A DNA stretch of 64,000 bases, taken from positions 186,001 to 250,000 of the forward strand of contig NZ_BAABJH010000006.1 of assembly GCF_039543205.1 (NCBI RefSeq). Direction: 5' to 3'. Positions 8,722-17,378 of the stretch are shown here, in pieces; within the stretch, counting starts at the first letter, position 1; every line of letters starts with the position of its first letter. Source of the stretch: Flaviramulus_B aquimarinus (GTDB taxonomy: Bacteria > Bacteroidota > Bacteroidia > Flavobacteriales > Flavobacteriaceae). Below the pieces are notes generated by a model. That model did not search any database. It was not told the origin of the DNA and saw only the letters and a list, made by a program, of their open reading frames with translations. The translations under genes were made by a program, and so were the position numbers.

Positions 8722-10629
8722 ATGAGTAAAATTATTGGAATCGATTTAGGAACAACCAACTCTTGCGTTTCTGTAATGGAAGGTAACGAACCTGTTGTTA
8801 TCCCAAACGCAGAAGGTAAACGTACTACACCATCGGTAATAGCCTTTGTGGAAGATGGTGAAATTAAAGTTGGAGACCCAGCAAAAAGACAAGCCGTTAC
8901 AAACCCAACTAAAACCGTTTATTCTATTAAGCGTTTTATGGGGAATAAATATTCTGAATCTAAAAAAGAAGCAGAACGCGTACCATATAAAGTAGTAAAA
9001 GGCGATAATGATACCCCTAGAGTTGATATTGAAGGACGTTTATACACACCACAAGAATTATCAGCTATGATTCTTCAAAAAATGAAGAAAACTGCTGAGG
9101 ACTATTTAGGTACTGATGTAAGTAGAGCTGTAATTACAGTACCTGCTTATTTTAACGATTCGCAACGTCAAGCGACTAAAGAAGCTGGTGAAATTGCGGG
9201 TTTAAAAGTGGAACGTATTATTAACGAACCTACCGCAGCTGCTTTAGCTTACGGTATGGATAAAAAAGGAACCGATCAAAAAATAGTGGTTTTTGATTTT
9301 GGTGGTGGAACACATGATGTATCTATCCTTGAATTAGGTGACGGTGTATTTGAAGTATTATCTACCGATGGTGATACACATTTAGGTGGTGATGATGTTG
9401 ATGAAAAAATCATTAACTGGTTAGCAGATGAGTTTAAAGCTGAAGAAAACATGGATTTACGTAAAGACCCAATGTCTTTACAACGTTTAAAAGAAGCTGC
9501 TGAAAAAGCGAAGATTGAATTATCATCTTCTGCTCAGACAGAAATTAACTTACCCTATATTACGGCTACTGCTAGCGGACCAAAACACTTAGTGCGTACG
9601 TTAACACGTTCTAAATTTGAACAATTAATTGATGATTTAGTAAAACGTACTATTGAACCATGTGAGTCTGCATTAAAAGCAGCTGGTTTATCAAAATCTG
9701 ATATTGATGAAGTTATTTTAGTAGGTGGTTCTACACGTATTCCTGCAGTACAAGCAGCTGTTGAGAAATTTTTCGGAAAAGCACCAAGTAAAGGTGTGAA
9801 TCCTGATGAAGTTGTTTCTTTAGGAGCTGGTATACAAGGTGGGGTATTAACAGGCGATGTTAAAGATGTATTACTTTTAGATGTTACACCTTTATCTTTA
9901 GGTATTGAAACTATGGGTAATGTATTTACAAAACTTATAGAAGCCAATACTACCATTCCTACTAAAAAATCGCAAGTATTCTCTACAGCAGCAGATAATC
10001 AGCCATCTGTAGAAATCCACGTGTTACAAGGAGAACGTGCTATGGCAGCCGATAATAAAACAATTGGACGCTTTCATTTAAGTGATATTCCACCAGCAAG
10101 ACGTGGAACACCACAAATTGAAGTAACCTTTGATATTGATGCTAATGGTATTATTAAAGTAAGTGCTGAAGATAAAGCCACTGGTAAGAAACAAGATATT
10201 CGTATTGAAGCTTCTTCTGGTTTAAGTGAAGAGGAAATCGAGAAAATGAAAGCAGATGCTGAAGCTAATGCAGAAGCAGATAAAGCAGCAGCAGAACAAG
10301 CTCAGAAATTAAATGAAGCAGATTCTATGATTTTCCAAACAGAAAAGCAGTTAGAAGAGTTTGGTGATAAATTATCTGATGATAAAAAACAACCAATCGT
10401 CGATGCTTTAGAGGAATTGAAAAAAGCTTATGAAACTAAAGATTTAGAAGTTATTACTCCAGCTTTAGATAAAATAAATGAAGCTTGGAAAGTTGCTTCT
10501 GAAGAAATGTACAAAGCACAAGCAGAAGCTCAAGGCGGAGCACAACCAGGACCAGATGCAGGAGCAGGAGAACAAGCTCAATCAGAAGGGAATGACGTTG
10601 AAGACGTTGACTTCGAAGAAGTGAAATAA
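8722..10629 (+). CDS. dnaK: Chaperone protein DnaK (Hsp70)
   Basis: ATP-dependent Hsp70 chaperone of the cytoplasm, working with DnaJ and GrpE. The 635 residues show the whole family layout: N-terminal IGIDLGTTNSCV, the phosphate-binding VFDFGGGTHDVSILELGDG, the VGGSTRIPAVQ adenosine motif, the interdomain linker DVLLLDVTPLSLGIE, the substrate-binding beta domain, the helical lid, and an acidic C-terminal tail ending DVEDVDFEEVK that resembles the GrpE/DnaJ-interacting tail. dnaJ and grpE are not adjacent, as is common in Flavobacteriia. A 15-bp palindrome lies in the upstream region and a strong hairpin terminator follows about 40 bp after the stop. Confidence 0.98.
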   Translation: MSKIIGIDLGTTNSCVSVMEGNEPVVIPNAEGKRTTPSVIAFVEDGEIKVGDPAKRQAVTNPTKTVYSIKRFMGNKYSESKKEAERVPYKVVKGDNDTPRVDIEGRLYTPQELSAMILQKMKKTAEDYLGTDVSRAVITVPAYFNDSQRQATKEAGEIAGLKVERIINEPTAAALAYGMDKKGTDQKIVVFDFGGGTHDVSILELGDGVFEVLSTDGDTHLGGDDVDEKIINWLADEFKAEENMDLRKDPMSLQRLKEAAEKAKIELSSSAQTEINLPYITATASGPKHLVRTLTRSKFEQLIDDLVKRTIEPCESALKAAGLSKSDIDEVILVGGSTRIPAVQAAVEKFFGKAPSKGVNPDEVVSLGAGIQGGVLTGDVKDVLLLDVTPLSLGIETMGNVFTKLIEANTTIPTKKSQVFSTAADNQPSVEIHVLQGERAMAADNKTIGRFHLSDIPPARRGTPQIEVTFDIDANGIIKVSAEDKATGKKQDIRIEASSGLSEEEIEKMKADAEANAEADKAAAEQAQKLNEADSMIFQTEKQLEEFGDKLSDDKKQPIVDALEELKKAYETKDLEVITPALDKINEAWKVASEEMYKAQAEAQGGAQPGPDAGAGEQAQSEGNDVEDVDFEEVK

Positions 10630-10665
10630 ATAAAGTTTGAAGTCGGAAGACTCAAGCTTAAAATT

Positions 10666-10697
10666 AAAAAACGCAACCAATTTGGTTGCGTTTTTTT
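10666..10697 (+). terminator. Rho-independent terminator of dnaK
   Basis: AACGCAACCAA and TTGGTTGCGTT form an 11-bp stem around one T, preceded by an A run and followed by seven T residues, 36 bp after the dnaK stop. Confidence 0.9.
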
Positions 10698-10824
10698 GTA
10701 ATATTAAATTGATTGACCGCTTAATTGCCTAAATAAAGTATTTACATTATAGATTTAGTTTTGTTATAAATTTTAAACAGAATCAATGTTTTAACTTTAT
10801 ACTTAAGCTTAACTTCTATAATAT

Positions 10825-10861
10825 AAAAAAGCCTAAGAAATATTACGTCTTAGGCTTTTTT
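10825..10861 (-). terminator. Bidirectional terminator between dnaK and the repeat lipoprotein
   Basis: AAAAAAGCCTAAGA pairs perfectly with TCTTAGGCTTTTTT across a 9-base loop. It sits just after the stop of the minus-strand lipoprotein gene and would also stop read-through from the dnaK side. Confidence 0.88.
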
Positions 10862-10880
10862 AATTGACTATAAAGTTTTA

Positions 10881-13070
10881 TTAATGACCACCGCCATCAT
10901 CATTGGCACATAACTCGCCATTATTTCGACTTGCGCCTCGAATGACCTCAAAGTCTCCAACCTTATAACCAGGAACAACATTAGGATCCGAGCAACTAGT
11001 ATGAATCTTAACAGCTTCAGAACCATTAATATAGATTTTAATTTCGGTTCCTAAAGTGCCTTTTTTGTCATTTCCTACTAGCTGTATTATACCTCCGTTA
11101 TTAACATTGGCTTCAAATAAAACCTCACCTTTTTTCTTCTTACCTTTTCCTTTTGTTTTTACAGTAATTAAAGCACTAGCTCCAGAATACGATAAATCTA
11201 ATTCAGTAAGTTTGCCATCACAATCACAATCATCATTTTGTTCTTCATCTTCTTCACTGTAATCCGTATCACATAATTCGCCTCCTTCACGGCTTGCACC
11301 ACTAATAACGGTATAATCGCCAAAAACAGCACCAGGACCAATAGGAACAGAACAACTCGTATGGATTTTTTGGTCTAAACTTCCATTAACGTAAATAGAA
11401 ATTTCTGTGCCTAAAGTACCTTTATCATCATTGCCAACAAAACTAAATGTTTCACCAGGCATTACGGTACCTTCAAATACAACAGCACCTTCTTTATCTT
11501 TACCTTTTCCTTTTGTTTTAACAACAATATCGGCTATTATGCCACCATCGTATTGTAGCTCTAAATCAGTAACTTTGCCTTCGCACTCGCTACAATCGTC
11601 ACCAGGAGGTGTTTCTTCTGGGCATAATTCACCACCTTCACGGCTTGCACCACTTATAACAGTATAATCGCCAAATATAGCACCTGGGCCAATTGGAACA
11701 GAGCAGCTCGTATGGATTTTTTCATCAACAGATCCATTAGCATAAATGGTTATTTCAGTACCTAAAGTACCTTTATCATCATTGCCAATAAAACTAAATG
11801 TTTCACCAGGCATTACTGTACCTTCAAATACAACAGCACCTTCTTTATCCTTACCTTTTCCTTTTGTTTTTACAACTATATCTGCTGGAGCATCACCATT
11901 ATATTCTAGTTCTAACTCGGTAACTTTACCTTCACATGGTTGACATTCTACTTCAGGACATTCTATTTTGAAATTAAAATCAATTAACCAAAGGCGCTCT
12001 CCAGGAGTATTAGAACATATATTGTTATTCTCATCGGTATGACTAACAACAAGGAAAGTTCCATTGTTTTTATCTTGTTCTGGATTTGGATAATTGCCTA
12101 AGCTTCCAAAATCACTTTTTTCGGCATCCACATTTCCTAAAATATCATCAGAACAACTTGTATGAATACTGGCATCATCTTCTCCATTTACAGACCAATA
12201 CCACCAGTTTCCGACATCACCTAATGTAGCAGTAAGTGTATCGCCAGGTTGAACGTTATTAAAAGTTTGAGAACCTCCTTTGTCTCCTGTAACAACTACA
12301 GTGGCTCCAGCTGGTCCATCATAAGCAACAGACATTTCAGTGATTTTGCCATCACAATCATTGCAATTATCTGATGATGTAGGTCTGTCAGTCAACCAAC
12401 CCCAAGTGCTTAATCCAATAGCATTAAGGTCAGAATCATAATTTGCACCACCAATGCCAATATGTGCTCCAAAGTTTGGTGTACTATCATCATTTGGATC
12501 AGGTCTTTGTTCTAAGCCAAATGTACCTTCTTGAACACAATCGCCACCGCTAGCAGAAACCGTACTTTTAGCAGAATCTATGATATAAAAATGCATATCT
12601 TCAGAATTCGATGCATCTCCAGCAGTACCTTCTTTTTTATGTCCGCCGCCTAAAGCAGACCATTCATCCCAAGTCTTCTTATCTTTAAGCCATACATCTA
12701 CAGTTACAACGCAAGTACCATATACGGTACTTCCTAATATATTAGCCGTTCCATTTTCATATTCCCTAAATACTAAAGTATTAGTATCGGTTGATGAAAA
12801 GTACGTTGATCGATCAAAATAGTCTGAGCCATCAGCTGTTTTAGACCACCAAAAATTGGCAGCTTGTTGTTGTGCCCCAAAAGGCGATCTATCGGCATCA
12901 ATTACGATACATTCGGTGTATTTAGCCTCTTCATCTTTTTTCTTTTTTTTATGGTCGCTAGATGAAGATGCTGTAAGTAGTGCTTCCTCTTCTTGAGGTT
13001 CTACAAATTCTGTTTCACACGAAAGGAATAAAAAACAAATCCCTAACATGCTTAAAATAATTTTTTTCAT
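10881..13070 (-). CDS. Large repeat-containing lipoprotein, 729 aa
   Basis: A lipoprotein signal (hydrophobic run ending FLFLSC, Cys about residue 18) precedes a unique region of about 220 residues with paired cysteines, then four related repeat units. Each unit opens with CxxCxGK and T-E-L, holds a GTLGTEI-type strand, then IHTSCS, and most close with GASRxxGELC. Units 2 and 3 are nearly identical, with VKTKGKGKDKEGAVVFEGTV in both. A Lys-rich stretch (KKKKK, about residue 41) follows the signal. It is probably exported and attached to the outer membrane. I recognise no enzyme motif. A decayed paralogue lies at 17379-18650; relative to it, this gene carries an inserted first repeat between WGWLTD and the LIDFNF segment. 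Confidence 0.88.
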   Translation of the reverse strand: MKKIILSMLGICFLFLSCETEFVEPQEEEALLTASSSSDHKKKKKDEEAKYTECIVIDADRSPFGAQQQAANFWWSKTADGSDYFDRSTYFSSTDTNTLVFREYENGTANILGSTVYGTCVVTVDVWLKDKKTWDEWSALGGGHKKEGTAGDASNSEDMHFYIIDSAKSTVSASGGDCVQEGTFGLEQRPDPNDDSTPNFGAHIGIGGANYDSDLNAIGLSTWGWLTDRPTSSDNCNDCDGKITEMSVAYDGPAGATVVVTGDKGGSQTFNNVQPGDTLTATLGDVGNWWYWSVNGEDDASIHTSCSDDILGNVDAEKSDFGSLGNYPNPEQDKNNGTFLVVSHTDENNNICSNTPGERLWLIDFNFKIECPEVECQPCEGKVTELELEYNGDAPADIVVKTKGKGKDKEGAVVFEGTVMPGETFSFIGNDDKGTLGTEITIYANGSVDEKIHTSCSVPIGPGAIFGDYTVISGASREGGELCPEETPPGDDCSECEGKVTDLELQYDGGIIADIVVKTKGKGKDKEGAVVFEGTVMPGETFSFVGNDDKGTLGTEISIYVNGSLDQKIHTSCSVPIGPGAVFGDYTVISGASREGGELCDTDYSEEDEEQNDDCDCDGKLTELDLSYSGASALITVKTKGKGKKKKGEVLFEANVNNGGIIQLVGNDKKGTLGTEIKIYINGSEAVKIHTSCSDPNVVPGYKVGDFEVIRGASRNNGELCANDDGGGH
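11284..11940. repeat. Intragenic tandem repeat, period 351 bp (117 codons)
   Basis: Inside the lipoprotein gene, the block from 11284 recurs 351 bp later from 11635 with long identical runs at the DNA level, for example CCTTCACGGCTTGCACCAC in both. These are protein repeats 3 and 2. The first and last repeats are more diverged, so the middle pair is a more recent duplication or is kept similar by gene conversion. Confidence 0.85.
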
Positions 13071-13260
13071 AATTTTAAAATTTATTAATAGCGTTTGATA
13101 ATTAAAAATTAATATTACAAATAATTGGTGTTATTAAATAAATTTCTTGTTGTAGTTCCAGAAATTTCGTTAAATTGTTAGAATTCCATTACATAAAAGT
13201 TTTTTTAGATTGTAAAACTTTACCATGTATAGTATAAATATTTAGCCTCAAATTAAAAAT

Positions 13261-14277
13261 ATGATAATAGACCTAAGAAGTGATACCGTAACAAAACCTA
13301 CAAAAGCCATGTTGGATGCCATGATGCAAGCTCGAGTAGGTGATGATGTTTTTAGAGAAGATCCAACAGTCAATACACTAGAAGAGCGAATAGCTAAAAT
13401 GTTTGGTAAAGAAAAGGCCTTGTTTTTTCCAAGTGGCACTATGGCCAATCAAACAGCATTGAAATTGCATACTAACCCTGGAGACCAAGTTATTTGTGAT
13501 AAATATGCACATATTTACAATTATGAGTCTGGTGGTGCTTCATTTAATAGTGGCGTATCTTGTAAATTAATTGATGGTAATAGAGGTATGTTTAGTGCGA
13601 AACAAGTTTTAGAATCTATAAATCCAGATGCTTATTATTATAGCAAATCGAGCTTAGTAGAAATTGAAAACACAACAAATAAAGGTGGAGGAGCATGCTG
13701 GGATTATGATGAGATTTTAAAGATTAGAAACATTTGTGATGATAATAAACTCGGATTTCATTTAGATGGTGCGCGCATATGGAATGCTTTAGTGGCTAAA
13801 AAAGAAACCACTAAGCAATATGGGCTTGTATTTGATACCATATCGGTATGTTTAAGTAAAGGTTTAGGTTGTCCAGTGGGATCTGTTTTGGTTGGAGATT
13901 CTGGAATCATGGAAAATGCTATTAGAATTCGGAAAATTTTTGGTGGCAACATGCGTCAAGCTGGATATTTAGCAGCAGCAGGATTGTATGCCTTAGATTA
14001 TAATGTTGATAGATTAATAGATGACCATAAAAAAGCAAAAGAAATAGGAGAGGAGCTTAAAAAATTATCAACCATTAAAATGGTTGAGCCTATCGAAACT
14101 AATATTGTTATTTTTGAATTGAATGATGATGTAAATGAAAATCAGTTTGTACAACGTCTTGCTAATGAAAATATTTATATTATAAGTATGGGAGGCCGTA
14201 AATTAAGAATGGTAACGCATATGGACTACATAGGTTCTATGCATGAAAAGCTTATTGGAACATTAAAAAAATTATAG
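13261..14277 (+). CDS. ltaE: Low-specificity L-threonine aldolase
   Basis: A PLP enzyme of the beta-eliminating lyase group that cleaves L-threonine or L-allo-threonine to glycine and acetaldehyde. The N-terminal IDLRSDTVTKPT and the GDDVFREDPTVNTLE motif are diagnostic. The PLP site includes LDGARIWNA (Asp169) and the Schiff-base Lys200 in CLSKGLGCPVGS. At 338 residues the length is normal. The gene stands alone between the repeat lipoprotein (divergent) and a glycosyltransferase cassette 143 bp downstream, with no sign of a functional link to either. The enzyme is cytoplasmic. Confidence 0.94.
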   Translation: MIIDLRSDTVTKPTKAMLDAMMQARVGDDVFREDPTVNTLEERIAKMFGKEKALFFPSGTMANQTALKLHTNPGDQVICDKYAHIYNYESGGASFNSGVSCKLIDGNRGMFSAKQVLESINPDAYYYSKSSLVEIENTTNKGGGACWDYDEILKIRNICDDNKLGFHLDGARIWNALVAKKETTKQYGLVFDTISVCLSKGLGCPVGSVLVGDSGIMENAIRIRKIFGGNMRQAGYLAAAGLYALDYNVDRLIDDHKKAKEIGEELKKLSTIKMVEPIETNIVIFELNDDVNENQFVQRLANENIYIISMGGRKLRMVTHMDYIGSMHEKLIGTLKKL

Positions 14278-14420
14278 CCTCTACAAGTCATAATTTTAAT
14301 TAAAATTAGATATAGTAATCAAACCCAATAGTTTTAAAAGTTTAATTATACCAGTTAACGAATTTATTTATTGGTTGTTTGTAATACTCATATTTTTAGT
14401 CAATAATTATATTTTTTTAT

Positions 14421-15455
14421 ATGAAGCTTAGTATATTAATTCCTATGTATAATGCAGAAAACTACATAGGTAATTGTTTAGAGAGTTTAATACATCAAGA
14501 TTTAGCAGAACAGGATTATGAAATTATTATTATGGATGACGGATCCAATGATAGTTCCGTTAAAATTGTTAATAATTATTTAAAAGCACATAAAAATATA
14601 GTATTACACGTAGCATCTAATTCTGGAGCTTATACAACAAGAAATAAATTATTGAAGTTAGCAAAAGGGGAATACATCTATAATTTAGATGCCGATGATT
14701 ATTTAGTTCATAACAGTTTAGGTAAATTACTAGAAATTGTAACAGATAACCAATTAGATATTCTAGGATTTAAAACTAAAGAAACATCAGATTTAACGGA
14801 TTATAAATTATTAGAACCCATAAGAACGCATGATGCTATAATAAGTACCGGAACAGAATTTGTAGAAAACAATAGACATTCAAGACATGAGATTTGGTGG
14901 TATTTTATAAAGAAAGATTTTTTAGATGAGATAAATATCACATTTAACAAAAACGAATATAATGCAGATGTTTTATTTACACTATTGGTATTTTTAAAAG
15001 CAGAAACAGTGGCATATGTCCCTTGTTCTATACATCGTTATGTACAAACCCAAGACTCTTTAATGCGTAGTAATAATTTTGAAATAATATCTAAACGGTT
15101 TGGATACATACAAATGATGATTTCAAATACCAGTAAATTAATAAATGAATTAAAAAAAGAATCAAATATTTATAATAAAACAATTATAAATAACATTACT
15201 TTTAGAAGAGACGTATTTACCTTTTTTAATATTACGGATATGATTACAGCACATTTTAAAACCAAATATATTAAAGAAAAGATAGCATTATTTAAAGAGG
15301 TTAAGGCCTACCCGATAACTAATTTTATTGGACATGAATATAATTCATTATATTATAGATTATTGGTTTTTATAATAAACAAGGAATCTATTTTATATTT
15401 AATAATTTCACTAAAAAATGCAACAAGAAATATTATAAGTATAAAAAAAGAATAA
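14421..15455 (+). CDS. Glycosyltransferase family 2, 344 aa
   Basis: It should transfer a sugar from a nucleotide-sugar donor in a surface-glycan pathway. The N-terminal GT-A fold is clear: LSILIPMYNAENYIGNCLES, IIMDDGSNDSS, then NLDADDY, the metal-binding DxD. The C-terminal half is Asn/Lys/Ile-rich and carries no further domain I recognise. It is the first gene of a three-gene cassette with an ATP-grasp enzyme and a HAD hydrolase. No other polysaccharide genes sit nearby, so this looks like a small modification cassette apart from the main glycan region at 47-64 kb. Acceptor and sugar are unknown. Confidence 0.9.
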   Translation: MKLSILIPMYNAENYIGNCLESLIHQDLAEQDYEIIIMDDGSNDSSVKIVNNYLKAHKNIVLHVASNSGAYTTRNKLLKLAKGEYIYNLDADDYLVHNSLGKLLEIVTDNQLDILGFKTKETSDLTDYKLLEPIRTHDAIISTGTEFVENNRHSRHEIWWYFIKKDFLDEINITFNKNEYNADVLFTLLVFLKAETVAYVPCSIHRYVQTQDSLMRSNNFEIISKRFGYIQMMISNTSKLINELKKESNIYNKTIINNITFRRDVFTFFNITDMITAHFKTKYIKEKIALFKEVKAYPITNFIGHEYNSLYYRLLVFIINKESILYLIISLKNATRNIISIKKE

Positions 15456-15575
15456 CTGACGAATTTTTTTATAAAATTAATGCTAGTCATTACCTTTTTA
15501 TACTATATTTACTACATATTTTATATTGAATTTTTTAAAATTACCCTAAGGTGCATTACAATAAAATCAACCAAA

Positions 15576-16544
15576 ATGAATAATATTTTAATAACATCTG
15601 CAGGAAGAAGGGTGTCCTTAGTTAAAGCCTTTAAACAAGAAATAAAAGCGAAAGCAGCAAACTCTAAAGTTTTTGTGTCAGATGCATCACCATTATTGTC
15701 ATCGGCTGCTCAAGTAGCAGATAGTTATTTTGATACCTTTTTGTTGAGCGATGAACGCTATATAGAAGATTTACTTAATAAATGTATTCAAAACAATATT
15801 GTACTTATAATTCCAACAATAGATACGGAACTTATAGTGTTAGCTCAAAATAAAGAACGCTTTTTAAACCATAATATATCTATTGTAATTTCAGATGAGT
15901 ATTTTATTGAAATCGCTGAAAGCAAATTAAAATCAACCGTTTTCTTTGAAAAGTATAATTTAGAATCACCTCAAGTATATCAGAAAGATGATTATAAGTT
16001 ACCTATGTTTGTTAAACCAATTAATGGGAGTAATAGTGTTGATAATTATATAGTGAAAACCGAAAATCAAGTTTTAGACTATTTTTTCAAGAATGATTCA
16101 TTATACTTTTTTGAATATTTAGATCATGACTTATATGACGAATACACATGCGATTTATATTATAGTAAAGACAGCGAATTAAAATGTGTCATACCAAGAA
16201 AACGAATAGAAGTAAGAGGTGGAGAGGTAAGTAAAGGCATAACCAAAAAGAATAGGATTAAAAAATTTGTGGAGGATAATTTTGCTTCAATTAAAGGCGC
16301 TAGGGGGTGTATTACACTGCAATTATTTATGCATAAAGAAACAGAAGCGCTTAAAGGTATAGAAATCAATCCTAGATTTGGAGGAGGCTATCCATTGTCA
16401 TACTTGGCTGGAGGAAATTACCCAAAATGGATTCTTGAAGAATATATTTATAACGAAACGCTAGAATATCATCACGATTGGGAAGATAATTTATTAATGC
16501 TTCGTTATGATGACGAAGTTTTAGTTCATGGTTATGAAGGCTAA
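15576..16544 (+). CDS. ATP-grasp enzyme, carbamoyl-phosphate-synthase-like, 322 aa
   Basis: The ATG at 15576 begins NNILITSAGRRVSLVKAF, a Rossmann-like start typical of this group; an upstream in-frame ATG at 15480 would add 32 hydrophobic residues that look like translated spacer. The central LPMFVKPINGSNSVDNY carries the ATP-binding lysine, and EINPRFGGGYP near the C-terminus is the metal/ATP motif. ATP-grasp enzymes join a carboxylate, through an acyl-phosphate, to an amine or thiol. It overlaps the HAD gene by 17 bp, so the two are translated together. A paralogue with the same motifs lies at 57652-58692 in the main glycan cluster, supporting a role in glycan-linked ligation. Confidence 0.86.
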   Translation: MNNILITSAGRRVSLVKAFKQEIKAKAANSKVFVSDASPLLSSAAQVADSYFDTFLLSDERYIEDLLNKCIQNNIVLIIPTIDTELIVLAQNKERFLNHNISIVISDEYFIEIAESKLKSTVFFEKYNLESPQVYQKDDYKLPMFVKPINGSNSVDNYIVKTENQVLDYFFKNDSLYFFEYLDHDLYDEYTCDLYYSKDSELKCVIPRKRIEVRGGEVSKGITKKNRIKKFVEDNFASIKGARGCITLQLFMHKETEALKGIEINPRFGGGYPLSYLAGGNYPKWILEEYIYNETLEYHHDWEDNLLMLRYDDEVLVHGYEG

Positions 16545-17208
16545 AAAAGTTGTTGTTTTCGATTTAGATGACACCTTATACAATGAGAGAGATTATTTAA
16601 AATCAGCCTATAATCAAATTGCTTTACTTATTAGTGATGAATTAAGTCTTGATCAGCCTGTTGTTTATCAATATATGATCGAACTTTTTGATGGCAAAAA
16701 AAATGTATTCGAAGACATCATTAAAAAATATCAAACTTCATATAGTATTAAAGATTTTTTATATCTATATAGAAATCACAAACCCAATATTAAATTATCT
16801 AAAGACAGGCTTGCATTAATTAAGCTTTTACATTCAAAAGGGGTTCCTATGGGAATTTTAACAGATGGAAGATGTGTACAGCAAAGAAATAAGATAGAAG
16901 CTCTAGATATAGCAGATTATTTTACAGAGATTATTGTTTCGGAAGAATTTGGAAGTGAAAAACCCAATCCAAAAAACTATAAGTACTTTGAAAAAACCTT
17001 TGGTGATGCTAACTATTATTATATAGGCGATAACATTAAAAAGGATTTCGTTACCCCAAATAGCCTCAATTGGACAACTATTAGAGTATTGGATAATGGT
17101 TTAAATATTCATAAAAATATAGATTCAAATTTTGATGAAAAGTATTTAGCCCATCATAATGTCAGTGATTTTAATCAAATAACGGCATTATTAGATATTT
17201 TGAATTAA
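16528..17208 (+). CDS. HAD-family phosphatase-like hydrolase, 226 aa
   Basis: HAD motif I, FDLDDTLYNE (Asp12 nucleophile, Asp14), motif II LTDGR, the motif III lysine in GSEKPNPKNY and motif IV YIGDNIKKDF are all present. An alpha-helical cap separates motifs I and II (subfamily I). Members usually hydrolyse phosphate esters of sugars or other small metabolites. The frame overlaps the ATP-grasp gene by 17 bp; a second ATG at 16534 is an alternative start. Within the GT2 / ATP-grasp / HAD cassette it may remove a phosphate from the product of its partner, which is an inference from context. Confidence 0.9.
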   Translation: MVMKAKKVVVFDLDDTLYNERDYLKSAYNQIALLISDELSLDQPVVYQYMIELFDGKKNVFEDIIKKYQTSYSIKDFLYLYRNHKPNIKLSKDRLALIKLLHSKGVPMGILTDGRCVQQRNKIEALDIADYFTEIIVSEEFGSEKPNPKNYKYFEKTFGDANYYYIGDNIKKDFVTPNSLNWTTIRVLDNGLNIHKNIDSNFDEKYLAHHNVSDFNQITALLDILN

Positions 17209-17320
17209 TTTTCGCTATCCCCCTTTTGCTTATCCATTTCAAATACATTCTAAGAAACATCCATTTTTTTAATGGATATTGGAAGCTTAATTCAAAACAA
17301 GTACTTATTAATCTAATAAT

Positions 17321-17360
17321 ATATAAAAGGAGGTAATATCAATATTACCTCCTTTTATAT
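17321..17360. terminator. Bidirectional terminator, perfect 19-bp hairpin
   Basis: ATATAAAAGGAGGTAATAT and its exact complement are separated by CA. The hairpin lies between the converging HAD gene and the pseudogene, with A/T runs in both arms, so it can end transcription from either side. Confidence 0.85.
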
Positions 17361-17378
17361 ATTCACTTAAAGTGTTTT

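Noticed and set aside
10881..13070. Plus-strand frames opposite the repeat lipoprotein (near 11056, 11407 and 11746)
   Set aside because: They recur at the same offset in each repeat and are the antisense of the repeats, not genes.
15480..15575. Upstream ATG of the ATP-grasp gene giving a hydrophobic N-terminal extension
   Set aside because: The conserved Rossmann start is at 15576, and the 57652 paralogue has no such extension.
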